Shown here in pieces: positions 46,397-57,929 of a stretch of 64,000 nt of DNA. The notes under the pieces were generated by a model. The model had not been told where the DNA came from and did not search any database. It worked only from the letters and a program-made list of their open reading frames with translations. The position numbers were made by a program, and so were the translations under genes. The stretch comes from Pisolithus tinctorius (taxonomy: Eukaryota; Basidiomycota; Agaricomycetes; Boletales; Pisolithaceae), in contig JANFAH010000014.1 in assembly GCA_024663395.1 (NCBI GenBank), forward strand, positions 1,116,001 through 1,180,000, read 5' to 3'. Every line of letters begins with the position of its first letter. The first letter of the stretch is position 1.

Positions 46397-46763
46397 GACA
46401 TCGCCACCCACAGACCATAACCCTCCAAAAAAGATCAACGAGGCCTGGGAGCGGTCGCATTTTGATATCGAAGACATGTGCGTCCAGGCATTGTGACTCA
46501 CACAAGTAGTGGCCAGTGGGCACTGAAGCCTCTTCTACAGGGATGAGCGCAGCATCGGCAAAACCATGGAGGCCGCTTGGAAACAGCGTCCCTATGATGA
46601 ATCGAGGATAAGGTCCTCAGATCCCAAAGTAGACCCTCTTGGACCTGCAACAGTCCATGGAAACGAACCATCCAAGGGTGCGAAGATCGACGCCGAGTTA
46701 AAGGCTGAAGATGAGGAAATGCTGAGAAAGAAGAAAGAAAAGCCCTGGATGGGGAGAGACTAG
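46397..46763 (+). CDS. Hypothetical protein, 3' exons only
   Basis: Two exons fit together: 46397-46477 (PPKKINEAWERSHFDIEDM) and 46541-46763 (DERSIGKTMEAAWKQRPYDE to KEKPWMGRD), joined through a 63-nt intron with ATG/G phase. The encoded roughly 100 aa are highly charged with no membrane segment or motif I recognise. The 5' end is unresolved. It lies convergent with RRP43. Confidence 0.45.
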
Positions 46764-46943
46764 GCCTGGGGGTCTAAAACAACAGTTACGCTTCATTTCA
46801 AGTCTTAGTGAAGGGTTAGTTCATCGATGTCCTTCCCCTCTTTTCCAACGTAGCCTTGAGAGCTTTGAGGTAACGCCCGACACTAGGAGGCTATCATGAG
46901 GATTACACCGTCATACAGTTTATCATTTTTGATAACCAACTTG

Positions 46944-48407
46944 TCATCGTAGAAGCTGGTGTAATATTTTCGCCCGTGCTTGAGCAGCTTGAAGGGACTT
47001 TTCTATGAACGTCGAACCCTCGTCCTCATCATGGTCCGCACCCGACTTTCCGCACACACCACCTTCCACAGAGACGACGCGACCCTGCACGTCGACAACA
47101 ACTGTGACCACTCGTGCTAGGAGAGGTTCCTCGAAAGCCGTCGGGTCCGCAAGGAGTATCGGCCCAGTCGTCCGGGAGCTAATGACCAGTGTCAGGTTGA
47201 GTCATCAACATTCGTCGACTCATGCAGGAGAAGAAAATACGGAGTCAGGGTGGGACTCACGTGTTCTTTCCTTCACTCGTGTCCAGACCCATGGGAACAC
47301 TCGGAGTCGGTACAACGCCAAAGCTAAGCCCTACGATAACCTTATCTTCATTGAGAGGGAGTGGACGACGCGCTGTGCGAGAACGACACGTTGTACGGCC
47401 AGTCTCCTCGTTATAGGTGCACTCAGGCAAGGTTGCTATCGCAGTACGACGGGTGTAAAAGGAGCCATGCAGGGAGTCGAAGCGGCAGTAATGTCCATTA
47501 GTGGCAGCAGCAGGCGCAAGCAGGACCGAATCTATCCTCACTGTTTCGAAGAGCGGCCACCATCGCGAGAAGGGCAGCGTCAAACGCGTTCCCGTCATAA
47601 TTGATGCAGGTGGCGTCAACATAGAGACACCACACGGATCGTCCGGGCTCAATGCAGAGCCTCGTGAGAGGTAGAAGTTGTGTGCTGGTGTAGATACAAT
47701 GGGAGGGCGACATAACACGTGAAGATAAGACAACGGTAGAGAGGGGGAAAAGGCATGAAGACACGTACCTGACAAGCGCGGCGTTGAGTCGCTCAGACAG
47801 TACTTGTGCCTCCTCCGAAGGAGGTCCAGGCTTGAATTTTGGAGAACATATGGCAGGGAGGTCGATGTTTGGCACTAGAAGGAGAAATTCGGGTCGGACA
47901 CGATAAAACGATATACCCACATCGCCCAGAACATGTCGCTCGAGGCGGGTTCTTGTCGCAATTTGCTAGGAACTATGGAAAGGGATAACTTACCTAGGAA
48001 ACCTTGGTCTGGGGTATCCAACTCTGGTTCCGCGATTTCAGCTTTGACACCACAAATGATTGTGGTTCCACCGATCCTTACAAGGGCTGAACCGTTTGCC
48101 GTCGATATCGAGCCTAGCGGAGGACCGAAAGTTATTTGTCAGTCAGAAACATTTACCCTGGCGCAGCTACACGCTTTCCTCCAATCTTCCTTCGAGAACT
48201 CGATACAGGATCAAAGGAAAACGTACCAACGTTGATGAACACGTCTCTCCACTCTTCTGGAGTGCGACCGTCTGGCCTGACGCCTTCTGCGAGGAACCGG
48301 TCGAGATAAGCGTGTGGGTGAAGACGCTGGAAGATTTGTGCGCGAAGCTCGTCAGACTGTACTTGATTTGTTGGCGTAGGGTTCTTTTCATCGGGTATGA
48401 CGGACAT
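46944..48407 (-). CDS. RRP43: Exosome complex subunit RRP43 (RNase PH-like)
   Basis: Starts MSVIPDEKNPTPTNQVQSDE. Exons read in order: FQRLHPHAYLDRFLAEGVRP, DGRTPEEWRDVFINV/GSISTANGSALVRIGGTTI, ICGVKAEIAEPELDTPDQGF, PNIDLPAICSPKFKPGPPSE, LNAALVR, SVWCLYVDATCINYDGNAFD/AALLAMVAALRN, TLPECTYNEETGRTTC, VIVGLSFGVVPTPSVPMGLD and LLADPTAFEEPLLARVVTVV, ending at QLLR before TGA (46944-46946). These are conserved blocks of the Rrp43/EXOSC8 ring subunit. The protein forms part of the six-member RNA exosome ring and acts in 3'-5' RNA processing and decay; eukaryotic ring subunits are not themselves catalytic. Confidence 0.9.
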
Positions 48408-49147
48408 GGTGGTTGGGTCTGGGAGGTTACCCTGCTCCCTTTGCTAGGGGCCCTAATAGATATCGGGCACTGTACAGCAATCCCATTTGAGTCTACTGTA
48501 GAGATCGAAAATGTACTGCTACATGCAGTCTCGTTGGCTACTGTGGTCGCTGCATTGCATCACATCGGCTATGTAGTCTGGTGACCAGACCATACCAATG
48601 GAGGCTAACGGCCTTCGCTATGGAATGCACATCGGCCGACTCAATCGGCAACTTGGATCATTGGATCAAGCTGGTCACATGGAATATGTTCATTACTTAT
48701 GCTAATACATACCCGTGTAGACACGGTCAGCCCTTGCGTAATTCGATCGTGTTCCTTAGTAAACGCCAGCTGCAATTTGGACATGTGGCAATAATATGCA
48801 ATTGAACTTTTTTTGGAGTACCTCTCCCCGCATGGGCCATGAGACCCTCCAAGGGGATACGAGAGCCTACAAAAGCTTTGGCCAACTGCTTATTTGGCAG
48901 AAAGATTTTCCCGTTAGCGCGCCGTCCCCACGCACCTGGCGACCCGCCCACGTCGTCTGTTACTATTGGTCCCTGGTGCAGGTGTGCAGCTGACAGCCGG
49001 TAGCTGAGCGTTTCCGCGTTCGGTTATAAATCAAAATCTCGGGGCTCCGGAGGGTCAAGAGAAATCCACAGCTTGTCATTTTTGCACCGAGTTTTCCCAT
49101 ATATTCCTGCCCTCTACCGTCGTCGTTTGTCTGCTTGCCACAGCACC
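48408..49147. other. Intergenic, no gene recognised
   Basis: Divergent upstream region between RRP43 (minus) and the isocitrate dehydrogenase gene (plus); short frames only. Confidence 0.45.
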
Positions 49148-51037
49148 ATGTTACGCAACCAGACGCTCCTCCTTGCGAGGCGTTCGCCCATCGTAGCCCG
49201 GCCATCTTCGCGAGGATTTGCTATGTCGCAGAGATGGCGTAAGTATTCATGACATCCACATGCGGTGGCTGCAATTTATCAGCAAGTTCAATGTAATGTG
49301 GCTGATCTGGGTGTGGAGTTGGCGCCTTCGCCTCTCAGCATCAGCACCCAGGTTGAGATCGTAGAACATGACTGCTGACGCAAAGCCCCCAGAGAACACG
49401 AAAAAAATCATCGTAAAGAATCCTGTCGTCGAGCTCGATGGCGATGAGATGACCCGTATCATCTGGAAGAAGATCAGGGAGGAGGTGAGTCTATCCCTCG
49501 TGCCAGAGCATCGACCTTGCTAAATCGATCCAATTGCGCCAGCTTATCTTACCTTATCTTCAACTTGACATCAAGTATTATGATCTGGGTTTGGAATACC
49601 GTGATGAGGTTTGTCCGTTTTAGCTCGGTGTAACCCCGGTACTTTACGGGCTGACCATCACGATCAGACTAACGACTCGGTGACGATTGAAGCCGCCAAG
49701 GCAATTCAACAATACAAGGTCGGCATAAAATGTGCAACGATTACTCCAGACGAGGCCCGTGTTAAGGAGTTTAACCTGAAGGAAATGTGGAAGAGTCCCA
49801 ATGGTACAGTGGGTGTCTAGTTTCTCATGTTCTGCATTCCTGGGCTGATGGCTTGAATGTCGCATCAGATTCGTAACATTCTTGGCGGCACTGTCTTTCG
49901 TGAACCCATCATCCTGAGTCGGATTCCCAAGCCTGTGCCGGGTTGGATAAAACCAATCGTCATCGGCCGTCACGCTTTCGGTGATCAAGTAAGTTGCAGA
50001 CCTCTTTGATAGGTTTGAGGTAATCAACACTGCACCTAGTACCGTTCAACTGATTTCCTCGCACCGGGACCTGGAAAACTGCAACTTATCTATACCCCAG
50101 CCAACGGAGGAGCACCAACCACTCTCGATGTTTACGATTTCAAAGGAAAGGGGGTAGCTATGGCCATGTATAATACAGATGAAGTGCGTTTTTCCTACGT
50201 CGACCAGCGCGCACAACGTTGACCTCTGTCCACATAGTCCATCACCGGTTTTGCACACTCGTCCTTCAAGATGGCATTGTCCAAGAAGATGCCTCTGGTA
50301 TGAAAGTTCTATTCGGAAAAGAAGTTGACAGTACTAATTGACCAGTAGTTTATGTCGACTAAAAACACAATATTGAAAAAATACGACGGACGGTTCAAAG
50401 ACATCTTCCAGGAGGTTTATGACACGCAATACAAGGCAGAATTCGAGAAACTCGGGATCTACTACGAGCACCGTCTAATCGACGACATGGTAGCACAAGC
50501 CATCAAATCGTCCGGCGGCTTCGTATGGGCGTGTAAGAACTATGACGGTGACGTCCAGTCCGACATTCTAGCCCAGGGCTTTGGCTCTCTCGGTATGATG
50601 ACCAGCGAACTCATCACCCCTGACGGCCAAGTCGTGGAGAGCGAGGCGGCGCACGGAACCGTCACTCGGCACTACCGGGAGTATCAGAAGGGGAAGGAGA
50701 CATCGACGAACCCTGTTGCGTCGATATTCGCATGGACACGCGGCTTGTTGCACCGTGCGAAGCTGGATGATAATGAGCCTCTGAGGCTCTTCTGCCAAGA
50801 TCTCGAGGTTGCATGCGTCGAGGTCATTGATGTGGACGGCATCATGACCAAGGATCTTGCGTTGGCTATCCATGGTAAGGATATGAAGAGGGAGCATTGG
50901 GTAGTGACGAACGTGTATATGGATGCCGTGAACGTGCGTACTAAATGTCTCAGTGTCCTTGAGCATCCGAAGGCTGACACTGTCAACTACAGGATAAATT
51001 AAAGCAGAAGTTGGCTGCCAGAGCTGCCAAGCTGTAG
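49148..51037 (+). CDS. IDP1: NADP-dependent isocitrate dehydrogenase, mitochondrial type
   Basis: Multi-exon gene starting [20 protein letters not shown], an Arg/Ser-rich mitochondrial presequence, then [184 protein letters not shown] and [14 protein letters not shown] before TAG. The T-N-D-S-V substrate segment and the GxxHGxVTRHxR-like cofactor motif mark the dimeric NADP enzyme. It converts isocitrate and NADP to 2-oxoglutarate and NADPH. Exon 2 starts at 49395 (CAG/AG), joined in phase 1. Confidence 0.95.
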
Positions 51038-51895
51038 GCTTGCGCATTTTTGTGATAATATCTGCACATATCATACCATTTGTATCTCACAGACCGCTCG
51101 GATATCAATTGTTGTATTCCCACCTCAAAATTAGGAACGACCTATTGAGGCTCGAAGAATGCAGTGAAAAAACGAGTAGACCAGAACCGCAAGTCTGCGA
51201 CCAAATGCTGGATATTGAATTCCGAAGCATGGCAAAGACTGGTAGGTATAACCCGATTCCCATTCTGCAGCATCAACTTGACCTTGAAAGGCGAATTTCC
51301 CGCGAATTACCTCTGATCACCGAGAGATACAGTGGAGCAACTTGCGAAAGTCAACTCCAGAGGTCTGGAACACATTCTCCTTGCGACATATTAAGGGGAT
51401 CCCCTGAACGATCTTGTCACGCCGTACACGAATTTTACCATGCACCGACCCCATTTGCGATGAGACCAGCCCGAGCTCCCCACCGAACCGCTACAATTTG
51501 ATGGTCGCGCACGTTTCCTTCTTTCATCCGCCACTCAACAGTGAACACCGCGTCCCGAAGCAAGCAAGATAAGGCAGGAGCCATGACGATAGCGTAGTTT
51601 CTTCGATTCACTGAGGTAGGTCATACCAACCAATATCCTCGAGATTGATCAGGCCTGGTCCAGACTGGCCCAGTACCTGGTAGTTGTGTACGTGAGTCCC
51701 GTCTTCTTGTCTGATGATCGATGCCTAACTCATGTAGATTGATCACTGGCTGACGTATCTTCGAAGTTCGGGGTGTTACCTTCTTCGATTTTAGGATACG
51801 AAAGACCGCTGATCAACTCACCGCTTTTGTCGGTATTTAGCCAAGTCTTCCTCTTTGGATTGCGAGACTGGGTATGCAGCTGCAGCTGTCCAAGA
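51038..51895. other. Intergenic, no gene recognised
   Basis: No supported frame. A short run GTATTTAATACC at about 51897-51908, some 50 bp before the next ATG, may be the core promoter of the following gene. Confidence 0.45.
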
Positions 51896-51954
51896 GTATT
51901 TAATACCAGTCCCGGGGAGCGGAGGGCCCCCAGGCTTCCACCATTGTAGCCACT

Positions 51955-52455
51955 ATGCAGTTGACAAAGAGCTTCGTCTGCCTTGCCCTCGCTGTCGTCC
52001 CAGTTTTAGCCGCTCCCACTGATCCCGCCCCTGTGCAACCCGGCCAACAGGCACCGGTAGGTCATCCTTTCTACTCGTCCGACTGGGCGCGCTCACGAAC
52101 GATGGTTTTAAAGGACGCGTTCACCTGCAGGAACACTCATGGCGATTTCTACATCAGTGCCAAACATGCAAAGGATAACATCCGCGCGGCCCCTCCTGTA
52201 GCGGGATCTACTGGATTCCCCCACCCTTTCCCCAATTATGACGGGATCGCTTTCCACAACACGCGATGCAGGGACCACCATGTCAGTCTTCTGGAATTCC
52301 CCGTCTACCCTGACGGTCACTTGTACCCCTTCGACAAGAATCCCAAGCATAACCCTGGCCCGGCCCGCGTCGTCTATACCGCGCACAAAAAGGAGTTCTG
52401 CGGTATCATTGCCCACCCCGACGGAGAGAAGGGCCATTACGAGCTGTGCAACTGA
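51955..52455 (+). CDS. Secreted ribotoxin-like ribonuclease (N1/T1 superfamily)
   Basis: A single-exon gene of 166 aa. Residues 1-20 are a signal peptide ending VLAAP. The mature part carries the four catalytic positions of the guanyl-specific RNase/ribotoxin fold in order: His90 in GFPHPFPNYDG, Glu114 in LLEFPVYPDG, Arg138 in NPGPARVVY and His154 in CGIIAHPDG. Cysteines 58, 105, 149 and 165 could form two disulfides. The stretch from the catalytic Glu to the last Cys resembles fungal ribotoxins, which cut the sarcin-ricin loop of large rRNA, more than short RNase T1 types. The N-terminal loops differ in length, so whether it is specific for ribosomes or a general secreted RNase is open. Confidence 0.8.
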   Translation: MQLTKSFVCLALAVVPVLAAPTDPAPVQPGQQAPVGHPFYSSDWARSRTMVLKDAFTCRNTHGDFYISAKHAKDNIRAAPPVAGSTGFPHPFPNYDGIAFHNTRCRDHHVSLLEFPVYPDGHLYPFDKNPKHNPGPARVVYTAHKKEFCGIIAHPDGEKGHYELCN

Positions 52456-53132
52456 AGATAATAAGGTGAGCTTGTGGAATGGTATTCTTTCGTTCACGAC
52501 CTGATTCGTGTTAAGACACACTTGTGTAGGATGCCTCGGTTACTCGAAGAGGGGCACAGTAGTTGTGAAAATGTACTATTACCTGTTAAATGATACTCCG
52601 TTTCGATTGTCAGCTTTATGTGAACCCTTTAGTAGTTGCTTCAAATCCCAAACCGGTCTCTGTTCAGGGAGGGCGGGGACCCAAGAGCTCGATCGAAGAG
52701 TAATTACATGTGTGAGCTGACGAAACCTCGGACTAAGAACGCGCGACCTCCCCTAATTTTCTATGTCGCAGTAATGGCCAGCAAGTTCAACTAGGTTCAA
52801 CTGCCCACCACTCGGTGAGATCGACATATCTAGCTAGTGTGCCAGCTCTTCCGAGGCGTATTAGGCCGTGCTCATAGACATGCCAAATATATTCTGCTGG
52901 GTTTGGGTACCTTTTTCTGTGGAGACGCGGCTGCCAACAGCTCTTCTGAACTTGAGCGAGCCCAGAGTCTCTCAAGTTGGCCAAGAACCGTGTGGGCGCA
53001 AATGAGCCTTACGACAAGTCACTTCCAAATGGAGGTTGACACCGTGGACAGCCTGCTCGTATTCCCCTCGGGTGGTAGTAGTTTTGCAGACGCGACTCTC
53101 CACTTCGGGGCTTTTCTTGCCATCAGGCTAAT
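52456..53132. other. Intergenic, no gene recognised
   Basis: No supported frame; upstream region of the CLN3-like gene. Confidence 0.45.
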
Positions 53133-55319
53133 ATGCGTGCTATATCGAGCACTTCAGCAGGGGAAGGTGCCCTGCAGCTACAAGACTTGACTACACGCAC
53201 GACTTCCACCGACTTAGATACCTCAAATCTGGAGTCGTTGCGGACTGGGCAGACCATGGCTCTAGACATTGAACATCCGGATAGCGAAGGATATCCTTTT
53301 GGAGGAATATCCAGCTCCAAACAAGGTAGGGTGCAAACCGCACAGAATGGTGGTCGTCTCTGGCTGCTGTGGAAGTCCTGGGACGCATAGGAAACCCACT
53401 TCCAGCGGTTGTTACTCGCCCTCTCGTCCATTGCATGCTCATGGTTTCTATTAACCAGGCGAGAGGAGACTGTTATTCAAGCTCGGCTTGTCGTTCTTCC
53501 TTTTCGGACTCATCAATAACGGTACGCCAACCCCACTACGCAGAACGTCGCCGAGTATGACACTGAAGACAGCACAGTTCTTTACGTGATCATTCTATCT
53601 GCTGCCCTTGATCTTGTGCCGCCATCCACTCCCAAAGGCATCATTGCATTCTGTAACATCTCCCCAGGATTGATCGCGAATGTCGGATGGTCGTACATAT
53701 TGAAGGGAAGGATAAAATATACCAGACGTATCGTCGGATGCTCCTTACTTAGCTTCATTGGCATGCTGGTAAGTGAAAACTACTCCTGTGACATCGGCAA
53801 GACTGAGGAGATTCCCAGGCCGTCGCCTTACACGAAAGTTTACTTTCGAGGCTTTTGGGAATCTGCCTCGCTTCCTTCTCGTCTGGTGAGCATAATAAGC
53901 CTTTGTGCCTTGCTGATAATAGATGCTAAAATGATACAGGCCTTGGCAGTGTCACCTTCGTGCAGTTGTCTACTACTTACAGTCCCACGGCTATTGGAGG
54001 CCACAGCATTGGGTAAGTCCAGCATATTCTGTTGACGATGTTGAGTCGAACAACTCCCAGTTATTGGTCGTCTGGAACTGGGGCTGCAGGACTCTTCGGC
54101 GCTTTCCTCTGGTGGGAATTACGTGGGTTGGGTGTTGAAACTGGCATTGGAATCTCATCTGTAAGCCAGTGTCAGCCGTAGAACGGCGCCGGGTATACTG
54201 AACAATGTTTCAAGGTATTGCCGTTTGTTCTTCCACTCACGTATTTCTTTTTGCTTCCGCGGCCGGCTGCTTTCCTTGATCCTACAACCTCTGTCGTCTA
54301 TTCTGCACTTCCATCCGATGATCCTGACATACCTACGGTCGACATATCGCAAATGCCTCCACTTCTTCGGCATGACTCTAAATCCAAATCGGCTTTCCTG
54401 ACGGCTGCGGACAAGTTGCGATTGCTGCAGCCTATGCTATTCAAGTACATGCTCCCTCTTTGTGAGTGTTCGTGCCTCGCTGTATGCCTGTACATGTTCT
54501 AACGCGCCCCGGTAGTCTGTGTTTACCTTGTGAGTACATCTCTGCCATGACATCGGAACACTTCCCGTTGTCATTACGAATCATAGTACGAATATACCAT
54601 CAATCAAGTAGGTTATTCTTTCGCCACAAGAACGCGACTTCCTGAGCCCTTTTTAGGGTATCGCACCGACTCTTCTTTATCCCGTACCTTCACCGGAACG
54701 TTACGGCTTTTTAAGCAAAATCATACATTCTGTGAGGGACTACTACCCACTGTGGCAGGTACGTCGCATATTCCACCACCCTATGAACAATGGCTCATAC
54801 ATGGTACCTTGGGTTTATTTAGCTTGTTTACCAAATCACGGTGTTCATATCTCGATCCACTATTTCTCTTGGAATTCCGCCAATCCCTATTCGACTCCTT
54901 CCATTACCAGCTATAGTGCAACTTGCGATCCTGATAACCTTAGCATACGAATCGGCATTTGGCATATTTTCCGAGGATCATGAAGGGCGCAGTATCGCAC
55001 TTATTTTTATTCTCGTCAGCATTGAGGGAGTCTGTGGTGGGCTTGCGTAGTAAGTCTAGTGATGCCTCCAAGCGTATAGTTCGATCTTGAACGTTTTCAC
55101 AGTGTCAACGTTTTCTATCGGATCAATCAGGAGCGCCCAGATCCGTCGATTGCGAAGAACGAGGAGCTAGCGAAACAAGCACGCGAGTTCAAGATTGGTT
55201 CATTGGCATTTTCAGATGGTTGTGGCATCCTGCTTGCTTCTCTTCTGGCCATGCCAACTGAGATAGAGCTTTGCAAGCTACAAATGGCAAGAGGAAAACT
55301 GCTCTGCAAGGGGCTATGA
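53133..55319 (+). CDS. BTN1: Battenin/CLN3 (BTN1) homologue
   Basis: In-frame start candidates are 53133 and 53256 (MALDIEHPDSEG). Exons give LGLSFFLFGLINN, VIILSAALDLVPPSTPKGII, YTRRIVGCSLLSFIGML, LGSVTFVQLSTTYSPTAIGG, HSIGYWSSGTGAAGLFGAFL, WWELRGLGVETGIGISS, LPFVLPLTYFFLLPRPAAFL, a hydrophilic loop, then helices and YVNVFYRINQERPDP, and SLAFSDGCGILLASLLAMPT, ending at KLLCKGL before TGA (55317-55319). The Leu-rich helices and the TYSPT/GYWSSGTGAAG block identify the CLN3 family, multi-pass vacuolar/lysosomal membrane proteins linked to pH and amino-acid homeostasis. Confidence 0.88.
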
Positions 55320-56710
55320 TCCACTTTGTGCTACTTCATGTCTACATTACCAAAACTATTAATTGTCTCCGTCGATTGTTCACCTACATGGTATCTGAAG
55401 TGAATATTTACTACCAAGAGTGGTTTAAAACAACCGAAGGCCAACCTCTGGCATCGTTGCTCGCGCATGAGGTGCAAGGGAAGTTCGAGTGATGGTCCAG
55501 ACGTGGAATTCGGCTTCCTATGTTTCTACCTCTGACTGTATCATCCTCGTTTGATAACGGACCAACAGCAGGTCCATGCATAGCCAATTAGATCCCCCGT
55601 CCTTTCCGCGAAGCTGTACATATATACGTAGCGCTCTGATGAGCCGGGCACTCGTACCCACCGCCCCTATCTCGCGTTCCTATCGCACCTTCTCACAAAC
55701 TGCTTGCCAAGATTCATCAGCCCCGTCGCAAACAGAACTGCATGTCATGAGGACGTAAAACGAACGTACATGGCTAGCCTAGGTGGAGTAGTAGAGTGCC
55801 TGGTGGCATCTTACGAAAAGTTTGAAACAATTGTTTCGTACTTGACAAGAGACCAAACGCGTTTGATTACAGATGCCATCTTATTGAAGGATCAAAGAAT
55901 ACCAAGCCTTTTGATGAGTTCATAGATACTGAAAGCCAGCCTCTCAGGGGCGTGTATTCTACTTTGCTCTTGGCTTGTGGGTCAATATGAAAGTCGAATC
56001 TTTAGGCTAAGACGCGCTAGCTGTGCGGCGGACTCGGATTAATGGGCTGAGAACAGCAGAGCCTGACAAGACCTGGGTCCCATATGGAGTATACGGCGAG
56101 CTTTACCACGTCGAGAACTAAAACGTACCACCGGACTTGTGCGGCGTCCATAGGCACTCATGTTACATGGTAATTCCTTGGGGAAAAAAGGGTATAGGTC
56201 CCTTCCCAAAATCCACCTTCGTCGTAATCAATGACTTAATCTTTACAGATCACACATTACGTATGCATCAGGTGTGCACATTAGAACGGTCGCTTTAGCT
56301 AACAAGGGTGCGGAATAAGGAGCGTCACATGCATGCTACCTATGACTCTGCGGGCTCGTCGGGTCGGGGAAAGACCGCCTCGTTGGCATGGATATCTTGA
56401 GATTTGGGGACGCCAGTACGAATTAGGAGCGCGCGATGCTATCAGCCGAATTGCTGGCTTGTGTGTTCTACCACTTCTGAGCTGGACCGACTCGAGTCTT
56501 GGAGAAGGCTGAACGACTCGGGCAGTTAGTTCTCCGTAGCAATGTTGAGCTGTAATTTGCCCCGTGTATGACCAGAGGAGTAGTCTCAGTCCCAAGTGGA
56601 CACAAGTGTAGGAGCGATGAAATTATCGACCACTCATCCCAGAAAGGAACTCGAATGCACACTTCCCTGGTGTTTGCTGCGTAACACACAATGCAACGAG
56701 CACAAAGGAC
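55320..56710. other. Intergenic, one weak small frame
   Basis: A frame of 39 codons from 55639 (MSRALVPTAPISRSYRTFSQ) looks like a mitochondrial presequence, but nothing downstream continues it. Otherwise no gene. Confidence 0.35.
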
Positions 56711-57536
56711 ATGTTTGGGCCTATGAACAAGCTCAGAAAGCCCAAGCCCACCAGATTCTCCTCTGGTGCGACTATGAAAGACACCCCCATGTCGCGAACA
56801 ATGCAACTTGCGCTCAGGGATGATCCCTCCCTACAATGTGCAACTAAATCCACTGATACCGCTGTTGCTACGCGTATGGAAGTTGGGGACACTACGATGA
56901 CATTCCAAGTACCGAGGGAGATGGAACCACGAACGGCTGTTGCACAGTACTGGGCCCTTCGTACCATGGTGACAGAGACCGTGTTTTTCCAGTATGTCCG
57001 GCACCAAAACGAGCTCACCCAAGTCCGGCTGGCAGAAGAGGAGAGGCGTACCGTGAGTCGCGTATCGCGCCACTCCCGTTTCGAGGGTGTTAATCGTCTT
57101 ATTTGAAGAAAGAGATAACGACTCTCGTGCATGCCAATGAGAAGAGACAACACAATCTAGAGAGATTCATGGTATGTACTATTGTTTTCCATTCCAGCAT
57201 TGAACGCAGGGACTAATAATGTACTTTCAGATGGCCCTCGTTGTTTTCCTGGCGTACGTGTTTTGGAGCACTTCAACCCCGAACAGCCCTTCTGAGAAGA
57301 GGCGATCAGCGACTCACTTTACTATACCCATCTTGTCGCCTTTCACTTCTGTGGTAATGGCCTATTTCCCTTCAGGCTCATACGCAGCAAGCTTATCATC
57401 CTCCGTGCAGGTCGAAAATGAGACTGGCGTTCTTGGCACCAAGGCTGTCGTTGTCTTTGTGCTGGCATTGGTGCTGGTTGCCTTCTTCACACTTCGTCGT
57501 TGGTTTGCGCCGCGGACAGGCGGCACCATATGGTGA
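56711..57536 (+). CDS. Unrecognised two-TM protein
   Basis: Three exons (56711-57052, 57109-57171, 57231-57536) join in frame to 236 aa. A hydrophilic N-terminal half (QVPREMEPRTAVAQYWALRT, charged helix VRLAEEERRT/KEITTLVHAN) is followed by MALVVFLAYVFW, a Ser-rich stretch, and a strong C-terminal helix AVVVFVLALVLVAFFTLRRW. I do not recognise the family. Introns are of normal fungal length, and the frame stays open across all three exons, which supports a real gene. Confidence 0.6.
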
Positions 57537-57929
57537 CAGAATTTGTTCATTGTTTATAAGAGATTCCTATTGGTAATGAGCTGGATGCTCTTAGAACTGC
57601 TCTACATCTACAGGGCTGGGTGGTCTGTACCCCCCTTTGGCGGGGGTTTCTGTACATAGGATGGGTTTTGGACTCTTAGTGGTATCAATGATCCCTGTTT
57701 GTACTTATAGTGGCTACATAAGGTAATGGTTGTGTGTTGGTTTGCGTAGGGGGGTTGGTTTGACTTGGTTTGCTTTTTGTTTGGAGTGGGAATTGTCAAC
57801 TGCCTGTGAGGTTGGCGGAGACGTGGTTCCGCTTGCCTGCCCTTCCACACACCGCAGCCCCCGTTCTTTCTTTTCCTCCTCCACGTCACCGTTGGCCGGT
57901 CGACACAGGCATTTCGAGGGGCTCCCGCC
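57537..57929. other. Upstream region of the glucan synthase gene
   Basis: No gene. T/G-rich sequence (GGTTGGTTTGACTTGGTTTG, about 57751-57770) precedes the start region by about 160 bp. Confidence 0.5.

Noticed and set aside
55639..55758. Small frame with a mitochondrial-like presequence
   Set aside because: Nothing codes on beyond it and no splice partner is visible; kept only as a remark in the intergenic entry.
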